Positions 33,161-43,639 of a DNA stretch of 64,000 nt are shown one piece after another. Numbering within the stretch: position 1 is the stretch's first letter; each line of letters begins with the position of its first letter. Source of the stretch: Tolypeutes matacus (Eukaryota; Chordata; Mammalia; Cingulata; Chlamyphoridae). The translations under genes and the position numbers were made by a program. The notes under the pieces are model-generated. The model saw only the letters and a list, made by a program, of their open reading frames with translations. It searched no databases and was not told the DNA's origin. The DNA is taken from contig JAKSZT010053764.1 in assembly GCA_026826555.1 (NCBI GenBank), positions 32,251,487 through 32,315,486 on the forward strand, given 5' to 3'.

Positions 33161-34069
33161 TATATAGTGCCTCAAACAGCGGGGCTCCTGAGGGCTCTAG
33201 AGACACCCAGACACTTTCAGCAGGGCAGACAAACTCAGAAATTCGGCACCCTGTCAGTGGGCCTTACTTTGGAATTTTTTTCTCCCTGATGTAACAGAGT
33301 TAGACTCATTTATAATTTCCCTACACATAGCTCCTCTGCCTCTTTTGTTTGAACTTGTAATTAGCACTATGCTTGTTAAATATATGTCCCAGAGACTTAA
33401 ATCTTTGGTCAGTTCACATGTCGGTTGAGCCCTGAATCTTAGCAGAGTTGCAACATCTGCTCTCCAGTTCATTGGACTCATCCAGGAAAACTAGCAAGGA
33501 GATGATGATGGACAACGGCCATCCCAAGGAACAGAGAGTGTCTGCAACTGCAAGCAAGATTGTTCCATCCATCTGCTCCATGGGATCTAAGCTCCCTTCT
33601 CAATCAGAAACAGAGTGAGCATCACCATTCCCAAATCCTCAAGACTGGGTATGAACAATGAACTAAAGTAGACTTATTATTCTGTTATAGACTTATTATT
33701 CTAGCAGTGGAGGAACTCTTATCATTGATGTAAAGGCAGTGGCCACCAGAGGTTCTGAGAGGAGGGAGAGGGAAGAATAGGTATAACACAGGGGCGTTTT
33801 CAGGACATTGGAATTGTCCTGCATGACATTGCAATGATGGATACAGGCCATCATATATTTTGTGATAACCTATAGAATTGTACGGGGCAGAATATAAACT
33901 ATAATGTAAACTGTAGTCCCCGTTTGGTAGCAATGCTTCAATATGTGTTTATCAGTTGTAACAAATGTACCACACTAATGAAAGATGCTAATGTGAGAAA
34001 GTGTGGGAGGGGAAGGGGTCAGGCATATGGGAATTCCCTATATTTTAATGTAACATTTATGTAATCTAA
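33161..34069 (+). mobile_element. X repeat copy 3, 5'-truncated
   Basis: Inverted relative to copies 1 and 2. Shared blocks include GGGCTCCTGAGGGCTCTAGA (about 33181), CAGTTCATTGGACTCATCCA (about 33467) and TGGGAATTCCCTATATTTTA (about 34029). It starts ~150 bp inside the copy-1 5' end. At the 3' end it stops at TGTAATCTAA, where copy 1 continues for ~10 more bases into an A-rich tail. Here the sequence switches to antisense U6. No TSD is found. Confidence 0.75.
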
Positions 34070-34090
34070 TGCGCAGGGGCCATGCTAATC
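34070..34090 (-). ncRNA. 21-nt fragment of U6 snRNA (nt 49-69), pseudogenic
   Basis: The minus strand reads GATTAGCATGGCCCCTGCGC plus one A, identical over 21 nt to the highly conserved central part of U6 snRNA, a spliceosome component. The flanking bases do not match U6 on either side (U6 reads AGAA before and AGG after). It sits exactly at the 3' break of X repeat copy 3. It is a fragment, not a working U6 gene. Confidence 0.75.
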
Positions 34091-34880
34091 CCTTTGGTTC
34101 CTTTTTATCTTTCCTGTTTCTCTCCTGATATTCCTTATCTGTGTAGTAATTCTGACAAGTTTTTCCTCTAAGTCTTTGAACATATTTAAAATAGTCTCTT
34201 TAATGTCCTTGTTTGCTAATTCCAGCCTCCAGGCCATCTTGGAATCTTTCTATTGACTATATTTCTCTTGATTGTGGGTCACATTTTCTTGTTTCTTGTG
34301 TCTTGTCATGTTTACTGTTTGTTTATTGTATACTGGACCTTGTGAATGATCCATTATAGAAACTGAATTCTTTTATCTTCCACTAAAAAGTATTGCTTTT
34401 GTTCTTCCAAGCAATTAAATTACTGGCTGATCCTTTTGAACTTGTGAAGACTTGGTTTTATTAAGATGGATCTGTATTGATTTTGCTTTTTTTTTATTAC
34501 GGGGTGAGTCTCTTAATTTAGAGACATACCTTTAATCCTAAGATATGGCCCTTCTGTGGTTTCAGTGGAAAGCCCAGGATGTTAAGTAAAATCCTCTAAC
34601 TTGGAAGCACTCAAACTTCAAACTCTTTCTACTCTGCAGTGGGAAGCAGAAGAAATTTTTGCTTAATTCTTTCTACCTTAGCTTTTGCTTTCCACTGGGC
34701 TCCTTGGAATCTTCCTTGTGCATGTGCAGTATAAAAGTCAGCCAAAGACTTGAGGGGAATTTGCACAGATTTTGGTACTCCTTCCTTACTTGGATTTCCT
34801 TTCTTATTCTTTAACCATTTTGGTGTCAGCCCTGAAGTCTGACATCTTAAACCAACTAGACTGAAGATCTGTTTGAATAC
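34091..34880 (-). mobile_element. L1/HAL1-like fragment
   Basis: Reads on the minus strand as L1/HAL1 ORF1-to-3' region: TTAATGTCCTTGTTTGCTAA, TTGATTGTGGGTCACATTTT, TCTTGTTTCTTGTGTCTTGT and TATTGTATACTGGACCTTGT. It resembles 28250-28375 but extends further. Confidence 0.6.
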
Positions 34881-34962
34881 TAGCCATCAGCATCACTTGC
34901 ACTAAGGAGTTTGCTTAAGAGAAAGGCTATAAAAATGATGATCTCACATAGTACAGTTCCCT

Positions 34963-34977
34963 TTTTGGGGGGAGGTG
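34963..34977 (-). mobile_element. possible SINE stub between short repeats
   Basis: TTTTGGGGGGAGGTG equals the 3' tip of the reversed SINE at 55806. It lies between GTACAGTTCCCT (34951-34962) and GTACAGTACCCT (34978-34989). It could be a 5'-truncated SINE of 15 bp or chance. Confidence 0.25.
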
Positions 34978-35189
34978 GTACAGTACCCTCTGATCTATGT
35001 GTACTTTAGTCACTCTAGTGCCTTCACATAGTTTATTTTTAAAAATGTCTAGAGATTATACTACTTATCTGTGGGAGGTTTATTCAGATACAATCTTCTT
35101 CTCCATCATGAAACTGCAGCTCCTCTGTGTTTCACAGTAAGGAGACCTAACTAGAGACAAGGTTTTGTGAGGAGAAAAATTGGTTTGGT

Positions 35190-35310
35190 TTTGTGGGCTG
35201 GAGTGGTTAAGGCCTTAAAGGCCATGCAATGGATATTTTACATGATGGAGTAGACAACAGGGAAAGGGTCATGTCTGAATTATAGATAGCTTTTGTTTTT
35301 AAATATTAGA
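35190..35310 (-). mobile_element. L2 fragment, reverse orientation
   Basis: TTAAGGCCTTAAAGGCCATG, then GGATATTTTACATGATGGAG and GGGTCATGTCTGAATTATAG follow the complement of the L2 3' region ('gggccttgtaggccat...gagtgacatgatctg'). Confidence 0.6.
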
Positions 35311-35445
35311 ATGATGCTGACATTTATTATAATTCATGGAGAGACTTGACATGTATTCAAATGAATTGGTATGGTATTTCCATCATTTACAAGAAGCAAA
35401 TGTCAAAACAGAAGTAAGACCCTCAATTTATCCTTGTAATTACAA

Positions 35446-35546
35446 GTCCTTCCCTCCCCCTTTTCTCCCTATTCTGTCATTCTCTTCTCCCTTTTACTCT
35501 TCTTCCTTCTTCCTTTTCTTATTTTCTCTCCCTCCCCCTTTCTTTT
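35446..35546. repeat. polypyrimidine tract
   Basis: About 100 bp almost entirely C and T, with CTTCTT and CCCTCC subrepeats. Mirror-symmetric segments such as CTTCTTCCTTCTTCC could form triplex DNA. Confidence 0.8.
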
Positions 35547-36335
35547 AATTTTCTTTATGGTCATGACTAATATATGAAGCAGTTACCAGAGCTATTCAAA
35601 TATATCTCAAGAATTCAAATTTTGTCTTCAAAATTTTTTTAACTTAGTAAAAGCATATATTTACTTTCTTATTTATTTATTTATTCTAAGCACTTAGCAA
35701 AATGCCACATTTCAATAGAAAAAGGGAAGGAAATTAATTATTAAATCCTGGATAATGGTTAATTAAATTGTTACGTCCATTCAAAAATTATTGTGAAAAT
35801 TCTATAATTAGCATCTCCATGTAGCAGCTTAGAAAAGTGGTTTTGATCAAAGCATTATACAAAATTATATGTATACTATGATGCAAACTGGATATGTTAT
35901 GCACATGAGAAAGATTGGAAGGTAATACACAACATTAAGAGTTGTAGGATAATAAGATCATGAATGTTTATTTTCCTCTATTTTAAAAATATGGAATTTG
36001 ATTCAATTATTTAAAAATTGCTTTGTGTTAGAGCAGTTTCAATAGGAAGGAATATTATCCTAGGTCTTCTACTTAAACATCAGTGATTTGGAGTTTTAGA
36101 TGTTCCAGGATTAAGCAAGTTTATACTCTCTAGCCTATAACTTTTTAGTAAAAAGCATTTAATAAACAAGGTCTCCTAGTGGCAACCTCCTCTCTCTCTG
36201 TGGTGGAAAGCTTTGCACCTCTCCCTTGTCAATTACTTGGGATTGGCAGTATTGTAACCAAGGGTTAAGAATTAACAAATAAAAGGACGTACAAATGTCC
36301 CACAAAGTCCCTTTAATACTCATCTTCTTCACTTT
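35547..36335. other. AT-rich single-copy sequence
   Basis: A (TTTA)n run lies at about 35669-35685. No gene or other repeat recognised. Confidence 0.45.
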
Positions 36336-36339
36336 CCAA

Positions 36340-36470
36340 CAAAAATTTCATGTCTACTCTCATTGCCCATAAACTGCTGCCGTCACACTTCAAGACCCTA
36401 CAAGACCAAGATCCAGCTACTGCCCTTTTCATGATGCATCCCCTCACCCTGCTAATTGCCCCCTTACTTC
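36340..36470 (+). mobile_element. L2 fragment
   Basis: ATAAACTGCTGCCGTCACAC, then CTACAAGACCAAGATCCAGC and CCCCTCACCCTGCTAATTGC follow the L2 3' ORF end at weak similarity. Confidence 0.4.
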
Positions 36471-36609
36471 AAAGGGTGGGTGTGAAATTAAAAGAGAAAA
36501 GGATATACTAACTAAGGACATAGAGATTGTACATAAACATTTCTGCTTAGTTATTCAGTGTCACTATTAGAGGATGAAAACAAACAAGAAGAATCCAACA
36601 TTTAATCAC

Positions 36610-36790
36610 CTACCCAATACTGGACACATGCTGGGCACTTCCAAGTAATTTCATTTTCCTTTTGCATTAAACCATGGCCTGAAGAAAACGGAAAGTTGGA
36701 GAGATTAAATAAATTGGCTAAGGTCACATGGCTAATAAATACCCCAGTTGGGTTTCAGGGTCAATATTTACAACTCTGGAATGTCTCTCT
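36610..36790 (-). mobile_element. MIR relic, reverse orientation
   Basis: CACATGCTGGGCACTTCCAA, AGATTAAATAAATTGGCTAA and GGTCACATGGCTAATAAATA follow the complement of MIR. Confidence 0.7.
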
Positions 36791-37168
36791 GCTTTGGGGA
36801 AGCATGGCATGGATATTCTGGTTGTTCTTTATCCCCTAATTTGCATATGATTGGGTTGAATAGGGGTATGGAGGGAACAGAAGGATAATAAACGTGTTGA
36901 AGTTATCCCCGAGTCTGGCCACTTCCAGGAAGAAGAGTAAGTTAAATAGCACAAAACCAGGATCCGATGAAAAGTATGCAAGCTGATCCCCCAGGGAACA
37001 GGGAGGCCATGCTTCAGGCACAGCCAAAAATAAAGGAGAGTGTAGCTTGAACCCTGACCTCCTGCAGTAACCCAAAGAGTGCAAAAGACTTTTCCTAAAG
37101 GAGCTGTGGAGTTGACTTCACTGTGACTTGTCCCTGTTGTGCCTCTCACATTCCAGGAAGCTGCAGAG
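36791..37168. other. single-copy sequence upstream of a candidate promoter
   Basis: Repeat-free. The minus strand carries a 106-codon frame (36829-37149) with no recognisable domain. The stretch precedes the TATA candidate at 37169. Confidence 0.4.
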
Positions 37169-37253
37169 TATAAAGAGGAATTTCGTCTTTGAGACCTGCT
37201 CCCTCCAGATCTCAGTCTTCAAATCCCCACTGGGAGTAAGACCTGGGGTAAGA
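37169..37253 (+). promoter_or_regulatory. candidate TATA promoter, short first exon and splice donor
   Basis: TATAAAGAGG at 37169-37178 lies about 30 bp before a plausible start around 37200. Splice-donor-like GTAAGA sites follow at 37236-37241 and 37248-37253 (GACCTGGGGTAAGAAGG). The surrounding ~400 bp are free of repeats. There is no coding start in the putative exon, so it would be 5' UTR only. Pure inference from motif spacing; isolated TATA and GTAAG words are common. Confidence 0.25.
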
Positions 37254-37349
37254 AGGTTTCGTTTTACTGTCTATGTTTTTTTGTAGCAAGCTTTGTCTCA
37301 ACAGCTAAATTGTGAGGTTGTTAAGGTGAGTTCCAGATGCTATGTTTTT

Positions 37350-37412
37350 GGAGGCTTTATCATACCCAGCATTCTGTCCAGCACATGGTAGATATTGTAC
37401 TTAGTAAAGCAC
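37350..37412 (+). mobile_element. L2/MIR 3' tail relic
   Basis: ACCCAGCATTCTGTCCAGCA then CATGGTAGATATTGTACTTA resembles the shared L2/MIR 3' end. Confidence 0.4.
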
Positions 37413-39185
37413 AGTTGATTGCTTTAGTTTCTTGCTGCAGGTTTTATTACTGTGAAATAAGTGTAATTTGGGAGTTTACATCACTGATTTTCACAAAGGG
37501 AAAATCTTGCGTTTGCGGCTCCCAGCAGCCTGTCTCCTCTGGCATGCTTGCATTTGCCCTGTATGTTTTTATCTTTCTGGCTCTCTGCCTCTTGCTGTCT
37601 TTGATTGTCTCTCCCTGCAATATCAAGTCCTCTTGTCAGCTGATGCTGTCCTTGAACTGAACAAAACCCTCGCAAGTGGGCCATGAGTTGAGTCACTTAC
37701 CTCTGTCTCCAGAGGAGTTTCTCTCCCCTGACGAGGTTTTATCTGGTTTTAGTGGCACAGTTAGTGACAGCCCATGCATGTAGCAGCATGTGACCCAGGC
37801 TCCTTGTCTCATACTGTGTAGTCGTCAGAACTGTCACACAGTCGGAACAAGTTAATTCCACACCAGGAGAAGGGCAGGCTGTAATAATACTGGGCCTCTG
37901 GAGAGGGTGCTGTCAGGCGGTGTACAGCTGCAGCTCCCCAGCTGCTCCGAGTGCTGTGCAGACATGCATGCTGACAGCAGGCTATTCCCAGGGAGCTGGA
38001 CGGGAGCAAGCCTGGTGATTTTTTGTCTGTTCTGTGGTGTTCCTGGTGCTGCCAGCTATAATCTGGGAATGACAGTTTCAATAGGGACATCTCCAGCTTT
38101 AAAAACCTGTCTTTTCAGGGTAGGGGTGGAAAAGGTTCTCAACCCTTCTCCTCTGTTAGTTCTTGTCGTCCCCACGCCTTCCTCCCCATCATAGCTAATG
38201 AGAAGGATGATTGGGTAGGTGCATGAGTGTGGGTTTTCTTGAAGACATTTGCTGATGGGCTGTTGGTCTCATGAAGGAGTGTTTTCTTAGTGTTCTTTAA
38301 GAAATTGTTGTTTTCTGATGCTGGGAGTCTGGTATGTTTCTTGGAGATGGGAATATTAAGAGTTCTGAGTTAGCAGTGGACGAATAGAGAGCAAGCATTG
38401 CTGTTTGTGGGGTTTTCCTCCAGAGCAGAAGTTTTGGGATATGAAGGAGAAACACTGACATACATACTCTACAGAGTAGACTTTAAAAGTTCAAGGCCTC
38501 TCAAGAACTAAGCATAGACGTTAAATTAGCCTGAGCGGAACAGCTAGATTCCTACTTGAGGCAGAAGCCAAATTTACTTTTTAGATTAGGGATTGATGAC
38601 CAAAGTTCTTTTCTTTTTCTTCTATTTTTTTATTGAGAGGGGAGGACCAGGGAGAACCACAGAAGTCTTTGTTTACAATTAAATAGTGATGAAAACAAAG
38701 GTTCATTTTTTTCCCCTAATGATATATATCATGCCTAGGAAGGTGTGATTCATGTTAGTATATTTGGTTCAAGTTGCTATAATTGTCTGCTGAAGTGATT
38801 TTAGGAATTGGTGAGCAATGAGCAGTATTTTTCAGAAATGAAGAGTTATCTTGTTGAAGACCCACAGCCAGATTTACTGTGACTCGTCCCAGGGACTACA
38901 TAGATCAACTGAGGGCACATCTGTGAAATCCCATGGAAGTCACTCTGGTTGGTATAGTGCAACTTGTTTAGGATAAATTATATCCTTTTGTTTCTATTCA
39001 TTCTTTAAAAAGGAAGACAACAAGGAGAGAGGTTCTAATAACACAAAAGAAATTCACGGGGTAATCCCCAAAGATACTGATGAGGAAGAAAAGTGGGGGT
39101 AGTTAAGGAAACCAATATGACTGCTGGGTTATTATCCTCAAAACAAATCTGAACACATCACATAATGGCTAATATTCCATGAATT
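37413..39185. other. single-copy intergenic sequence
   Basis: 37900-38060 is GC-richer with several CAGCTG E-box words (CAGCTGCAGCTCCCCAGCTG at 37926). No gene recognised. Confidence 0.45.
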
Positions 39186-39189
39186 TGCA

Positions 39190-39722
39190 TGTGCTGTTCT
39201 CTCTTACTGCTGTGCTTTTCGTATGTTCTTTGTGTGCCCAACTTCTATTTGTCTTGTAAAACTCAGATCAAAAGTCCCCTCTTGAATTTTCTTGTTTGTT
39301 TGTTTGTCTGATTTATGTTTATTATTATTATTGAAATGAAAATGCTCTAATAATGATTGAAGTGATGAATGTACAACTATGTGATAGCAAATACCAATGA
39401 TTGTACACTCTGGATGAATTGTATGTTTATTAATATGTATTAATAAAATTGATTTGTTATACAAAAAAAGTGGGAAAAAAAAGTCCCCTCTTATATGAAG
39501 CATTTCTCCCATCCCCCAGGAGAGTTCTTAGGGAGTCTAAAACATGTGTTTATATATTTTTAGTACATTTATTGGGCAGCATTTACATGTGCTTCCTTAT
39601 ATTTCTAACTTTTCTACTAAACTATTAGTTATTGAAGTTAGGAGCCATGTATTCATTATTTTATCTGCAATGCCTAGAAAACATCTAGCACAAAATTGAT
39701 GCTAAATCAGTACACAGAATGA
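39190..39722 (+). mobile_element. L2 3' end split by an L1 insertion
   Basis: Left part: TGCTGTTCTCTCTTACTGCT and TCTTGTAAAACTCAGATCAA. Right part: ATATGAAGCATTTCTCCCAT, TTGAAGTTAGGAGCCATGTA and GCAATGCCTAGAAAACATCT. Together they read as one L2 3' end ('...cagctcaaatgtcacctcctc...gagggcagggac...cccagcacctagcac'). The L1 at 39284-39478 divides it. Confidence 0.75.
39284..39478 (+). mobile_element. 5'-truncated L1 3' end (195 bp) with perfect TSD
   Basis: Homologous (opposite strand) to the 3' ends at 17690 and 23461: TGTACAACTATGTGATAGCA, ATTAATATGTATTAATAAAA and an A-rich tail. A perfect 14-bp TSD AAAAGTCCCCTCTT flanks it (39270-39283 and 39479-39492). The TSD starts with AAAA, as expected after L1 endonuclease nicking at TTTT/A. 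Confidence 0.9.
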
Positions 39723-40220
39723 AAAGTATTCTATGAGCTCAGGTGTGAGAAAAAATATTGACAGATGAAGATGGGAGTTTAATCAGGGATGGATTTAAAA
39801 GGGTTAATATTAGCAATAAAATTTATAAATGTTATAGCATGAATCCTTAAGCATACTATCAGGAATAAGTTAAGACATTTGAAGAATGCTACTGACAATT
39901 AAAAAATTAAAAGGACTTTTAAAAGCTATGATTAGTGCAATGATTGGGACAGATGGAATGATGTTAACACGTGGCAGGGAGCTAGCAGAGCTACTAGAAT
40001 CTTGCAATGTGTTCTATATTGGGGAGCATGATCTCCAAAGACCCTGTAGTCAAGAGGAAGTAGGAGATAATGATGGCCTGGCTGCTTTTTAGTAAATTCA
40101 ATTATTTGGAGCCAGAAGAAAAATAGTCCAGGGTATCTGAATTGGTGGGTAACAATGGAGTCATTTGGCAGAGAAGAGGGATCATAGTCTTCTTCAGTGT
40201 TTCTCATTTTCTGTTTTCCA
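39723..40220. other. single-copy sequence
   Basis: No gene or clear repeat recognised. Confidence 0.45.
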
Positions 40221-40224
40221 AATC

Positions 40225-40600
40225 AATCCAATCTTATCCAGTCCTGCTGTCACCACTGTTAGTCTATGCCACCATCATTTACCTCCCAGATTACTGAATT
40301 GCTGTTAAATCCTCTCTCTGTCTCTAGAGTTGCTTTTTCTCATGTAGCATCCACATGGAAGCCAAAGTGATGCAAATTTGATCATGTCACTCCCTTGTCA
40401 AAAACAATGCAAGGGATTTTCCATTTCTCTCTTTATTGTGCCATTTGGACCTGACTCTCACCAATCTCTCCAGCTTACTCTGTCAACCTCCTCCCTCCAT
40501 CTACCCCTCCCTTTCCCAGAGTCTTCAGCTTCACTGGACTCTTTCCAGCCTCTCAGGCATGCGTTGTCTCTGCCTTTGCTGAGCTTTCGTACATGTTCCG
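40225..40600 (+). mobile_element. L2 fragment
   Basis: Clear L2: TGATCATGTCACTCCCTTGT (about 40379), AGGGATTTTCCATTTCTCTC, CTCTCCAGCTTACTCTGTCA and TTCACTGGACTCTTTCCAGC, in family order. Confidence 0.85.
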
Positions 40601-40601
40601 T

Positions 40602-41800
40602 TAATTCATTCAAAAAGTGTGTCCACTGAGCCAGGCGTTGTATTAGGCTTTGGGAGATATGAAGGAGAATCCAAAATCCCAGGCTTTTGGAGGGGGGTAG
40701 TTATTCATCAAGTGATCATCAGGTAATCAAATGAATTGCAATGTTATTACAAGGAAAAGGACAAATATATGGTGTTCTGAGAGCAAATGGTGCCATGAGA
40801 GCATGTGAGCCCAAGGCTAAAGTCTTCCCTGATAGAATGATGAGGATGAATAGGCATTAACTAGGGGAAGAAAAAGGAAGAAAGGACATTCTTAACATAA
40901 GGAACAGGATCTGCAGAGTTCTGCTCAGCAAGGGAAAGCTGTGATGATGAACTGGAAGCAGGGTAGGAGGTGAGGCTGCTGGCAGGGCCCAGTCAGAGCC
41001 TGCGAGTCTTTGTAGACAATGGTAAGAAATGCTTGTCTTCATACTAAAGGCAATTGAGGGCCACTGAAACCAGGATTAAAGGCAGCAGGGTTAAATATTC
41101 TGCAAAGATCGATTTGTCTGCAGATGGAATTCGGAGAGGGAGGCTGAAAGAATGTGGGTGAAGAATTTGCAAGGTTGTTGCAGGAATCTAGGCTACTGAT
41201 CTGGTTTAGATGAGGCTGGATGATGATGACATGTAGAGGATTGGGCTGATTCCAGTGATATTTAGGAGGTAAAGCTGATAGGATTTGGTGATTGGTTAGA
41301 CAGGAGGGGTGAGGGAGAAGGACATGCCAAAGACAACTTGCAGGTATGTGGTGGGTAACTCCATGGCTGGTGGAGGCAGACACTAAAGAGGAAACAGTAG
41401 GGGATGGCTAGATTGAGTTGGAGGCTAGAGACAGATTTGTATAAGTCATAATTGACATCATAAGGCATAATTGAAGCCATGGACTGTGATGCAATTACTT
41501 TGGGAGAGAACAGAGAGTATGAAGAGGAGATGGCACAGGATCAAGCCTTGAAGAAAGTCAACACTTAATGGGGTTGTCCAGGAGAAAGTAGGGAAAGCAG
41601 GCCATGAGAAGTCAGAGTAATGGGAGGACAACTAGGGAGTTATGAAGTCACAGAAGCTAAGGGAAGCCAGGGTTTAAAGGAAGAGGGAGTGTCAAGTACA
41701 TGTGAGGAAAAGTAAAATGAAGACTGAAAAATCTCTTGGATTTGGTGGCATAAGGGCAGGAGCACCTTAGCCATAGCTGAGGGAGAGAAGTTAACAGCTG
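40602..41800 (-). mobile_element. long L2 fragment, reverse orientation
   Basis: About 1.2 kb of reversed L2. The 3' tip is at left (TTAATTCATTCAAAAAGTGT, GAGCCAGGCGTTGTATTAGG). It continues through CAGGATCTGCAGAGTTCTGC, TTGCAGGAATCTAGGCTACT and GCTGATAGGATTTGGTGATT. Too diverged to show an open frame. Confidence 0.8.
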
Positions 41801-41834
41801 TGCCCTCTGCCTTTTCACTCATTTTTCAGCTCTT

Positions 41835-42125
41835 GACTGAAACTCCTTTTACTCCAGGAAGTAGTCCATGATGGCTCTCCCTTCTCTATCTTTCTACAGG
41901 ACAGGCTGGGTACTTTTAAAATGAGGTTCCATAGCATCAAACTTGTTTATCTTAGCTCACACTATTATACCTGGTTATTTTTTTTTGTTTATTGCCTAAT
42001 TTTCCTTTCAGACTGTCAGCTCTGAAAGAGTAAAAACCACAATCATCTTATATCCCCATGGCCTAGTAAAGCATCACACATTGAGTAGGTGCTTAATGCG
42101 TATTTAACTGAATAAATTAAATATT
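41835..42125 (+). mobile_element. L2 3' end
   Basis: ACTCCAGGAAGTAGTCCATG, GACTGTCAGCTCTGAAAGAG, TGAGTAGGTGCTTAATGCG and the terminal ACTGAATAAATTAAAT follow the L2 3' UTR in order. Confidence 0.8.
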
Positions 42126-42285
42126 TTTAATTTCTTCTAGATAAAAAAAATGGCTAAGTTTTATGGAGATATTTCTCAAATCATAAAAACTGATTTTAAG
42201 CCAATAATCAGCTTTTCATCCAAACAATCTCAATTATCATTGTGGGCAATTTGGATTCCTGGAGAACTGGTCATTTTAAGCTAAT
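42126..42285. other. single-copy sequence
   Basis: Nothing recognised. Confidence 0.5.
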
Positions 42286-42295
42286 TGAGGAGTAC

Positions 42296-43135
42296 ATTTT
42301 CTTCTTTACTGAGGTGAAATTCACATAACATAAAATTAACCATTTTAAAGTGTACAATTCAGTGGCATTTAGTACATTCACAATGCTGTGCAACTGCCTC
42401 TTCTATCTAGTTCCAAAGTATTTTCATCACCTCAAAAGGGAACTCTGTCCCCATTAAATAGTCACTCCCCAGTCTCTCCTCCCCTCAGTCCTGGAAACCA
42501 CTAATTTGCCTTCTGTCTCTCTGGATTTTCCTATTCTGGATATTTCCTGTAAATGGAATCATACAATACGTAATCTTGTGCATCTGGCTTCTTTCACTTA
42601 CCATAATGTTTTCAAGGTTCATCCATGTTGTAGCTTGTATCAGAACTTCATTCCTTTTCATGACTGAGTAATATTCCAGTATATGGATGTACAATATTTT
42701 GTTTATTCATTCATTCATGTTAGGCATTTGAATTGTTTCTATCTTTTGGCTATTGTGAATAGTACTTCTATGAACATTCGTGTATAGGTATTTGTTTGAA
42801 TATCTGTTATCAGTTCTTTTGGTATATACCTAGGAGTGGAATTGTTGGGGTAAATAGTAATTCTATGGTCAACTTTGAGGAATTGCCAAATTATTTTCCA
42901 CAGTATCTGCACCATTTTACTTTCCCACAAAGAATGTATGAAAGCTCCAATTTCTCACCTTTAATGCTTGTCATCATCTGACATTTTGGTTCTAGCCGTG
43001 CTAGTGGGTGTGAAGTGATATACCTCATTGTGGTTTTGATTTGCATTTTCCTAAAGACCAGTGTTATTGTACATTTCATGTGCTTCTTGGCCATTTGTAT
43101 ATTTTCTTTGGAAAAATGTCAATTTAAGTCCTTTA
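42296..43135 (-). mobile_element. 5'-truncated L1 with 10-bp TSD
   Basis: Minus-strand L1: 3' UTR (TTTACTGAGGTGAAATTCAC, AAAGTGTACAATTCAGTGGC), then ORF2 C-terminus encoding MYIHILEYYSVMKRNE and MWESKMVQILWKIIWQFLKV. TSD TGAGGAGTAC is at 42286-42295 and 43136-43145. The left end lacks a clear poly-T run, so the tail is eroded. Confidence 0.88.
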
Positions 43136-43145
43136 TGAGGAGTAC

Positions 43146-43469
43146 TTCTTTTAATAAAGCATAGGACATGTCTAGATTATGGGAATGTTGTGAACATAAC
43201 ATATCTGAATTTTAATAGTCACCCATGCTGGTCCATGGGTCAATGCCAATTTGGAGAAGAAGTGCTCTGATCCTGTCTTCATTTGAACTAAGGTAATTTT
43301 GTTCCCTTACAAATTTCTGGTTTGAAGTCCTTGGAGTTAGATTTGTTTCAAAATTTGGAGTTTTGGAATTTTATAATGGTAATATGGTAAACACTAATAT
43401 TTCTCCTTCCCTCTTTCAAAACAACTTGCTGAATTTCTTAAAGAATGACAATAATAGCATAGTTATATT
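43146..43469. other. single-copy sequence
   Basis: Nothing recognised. Confidence 0.5.
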
Positions 43470-43600
43470 TGTATCTTACTTTAGAGTTTCACAAACACTG
43501 CATTTTATCCTCACATCAACTCTGTGAGGTAGGAACTATCTCCATTTTATGGAGTGGGGAAATTAAGTCTCTAAGATATTATATCTGAGCCATACCTTGA
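43470..43600 (-). mobile_element. MIR relic, reverse orientation
   Basis: CATTTTATCCTCACATCAAC, TCTGTGAGGTAGGAACTATC and CATTTTATGGAGTGGGGAAA are the reversed MIR 3' half. Confidence 0.8.
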
Positions 43601-43639
43601 AAGTAGGAAAAGGGAGAAGTATTTTAATGGCATTTTCAG

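Noticed and set aside
36829..37149. 106-codon minus-strand frame as a membrane protein gene
   Set aside because: Some hydrophobic stretches but no family motif, no supporting splice or promoter structure on that strand, and an alternative frame overlaps it.
40857..41480. Serine/proline-rich minus-strand frames as a gene
   Set aside because: They coincide with a reversed L2 fragment.
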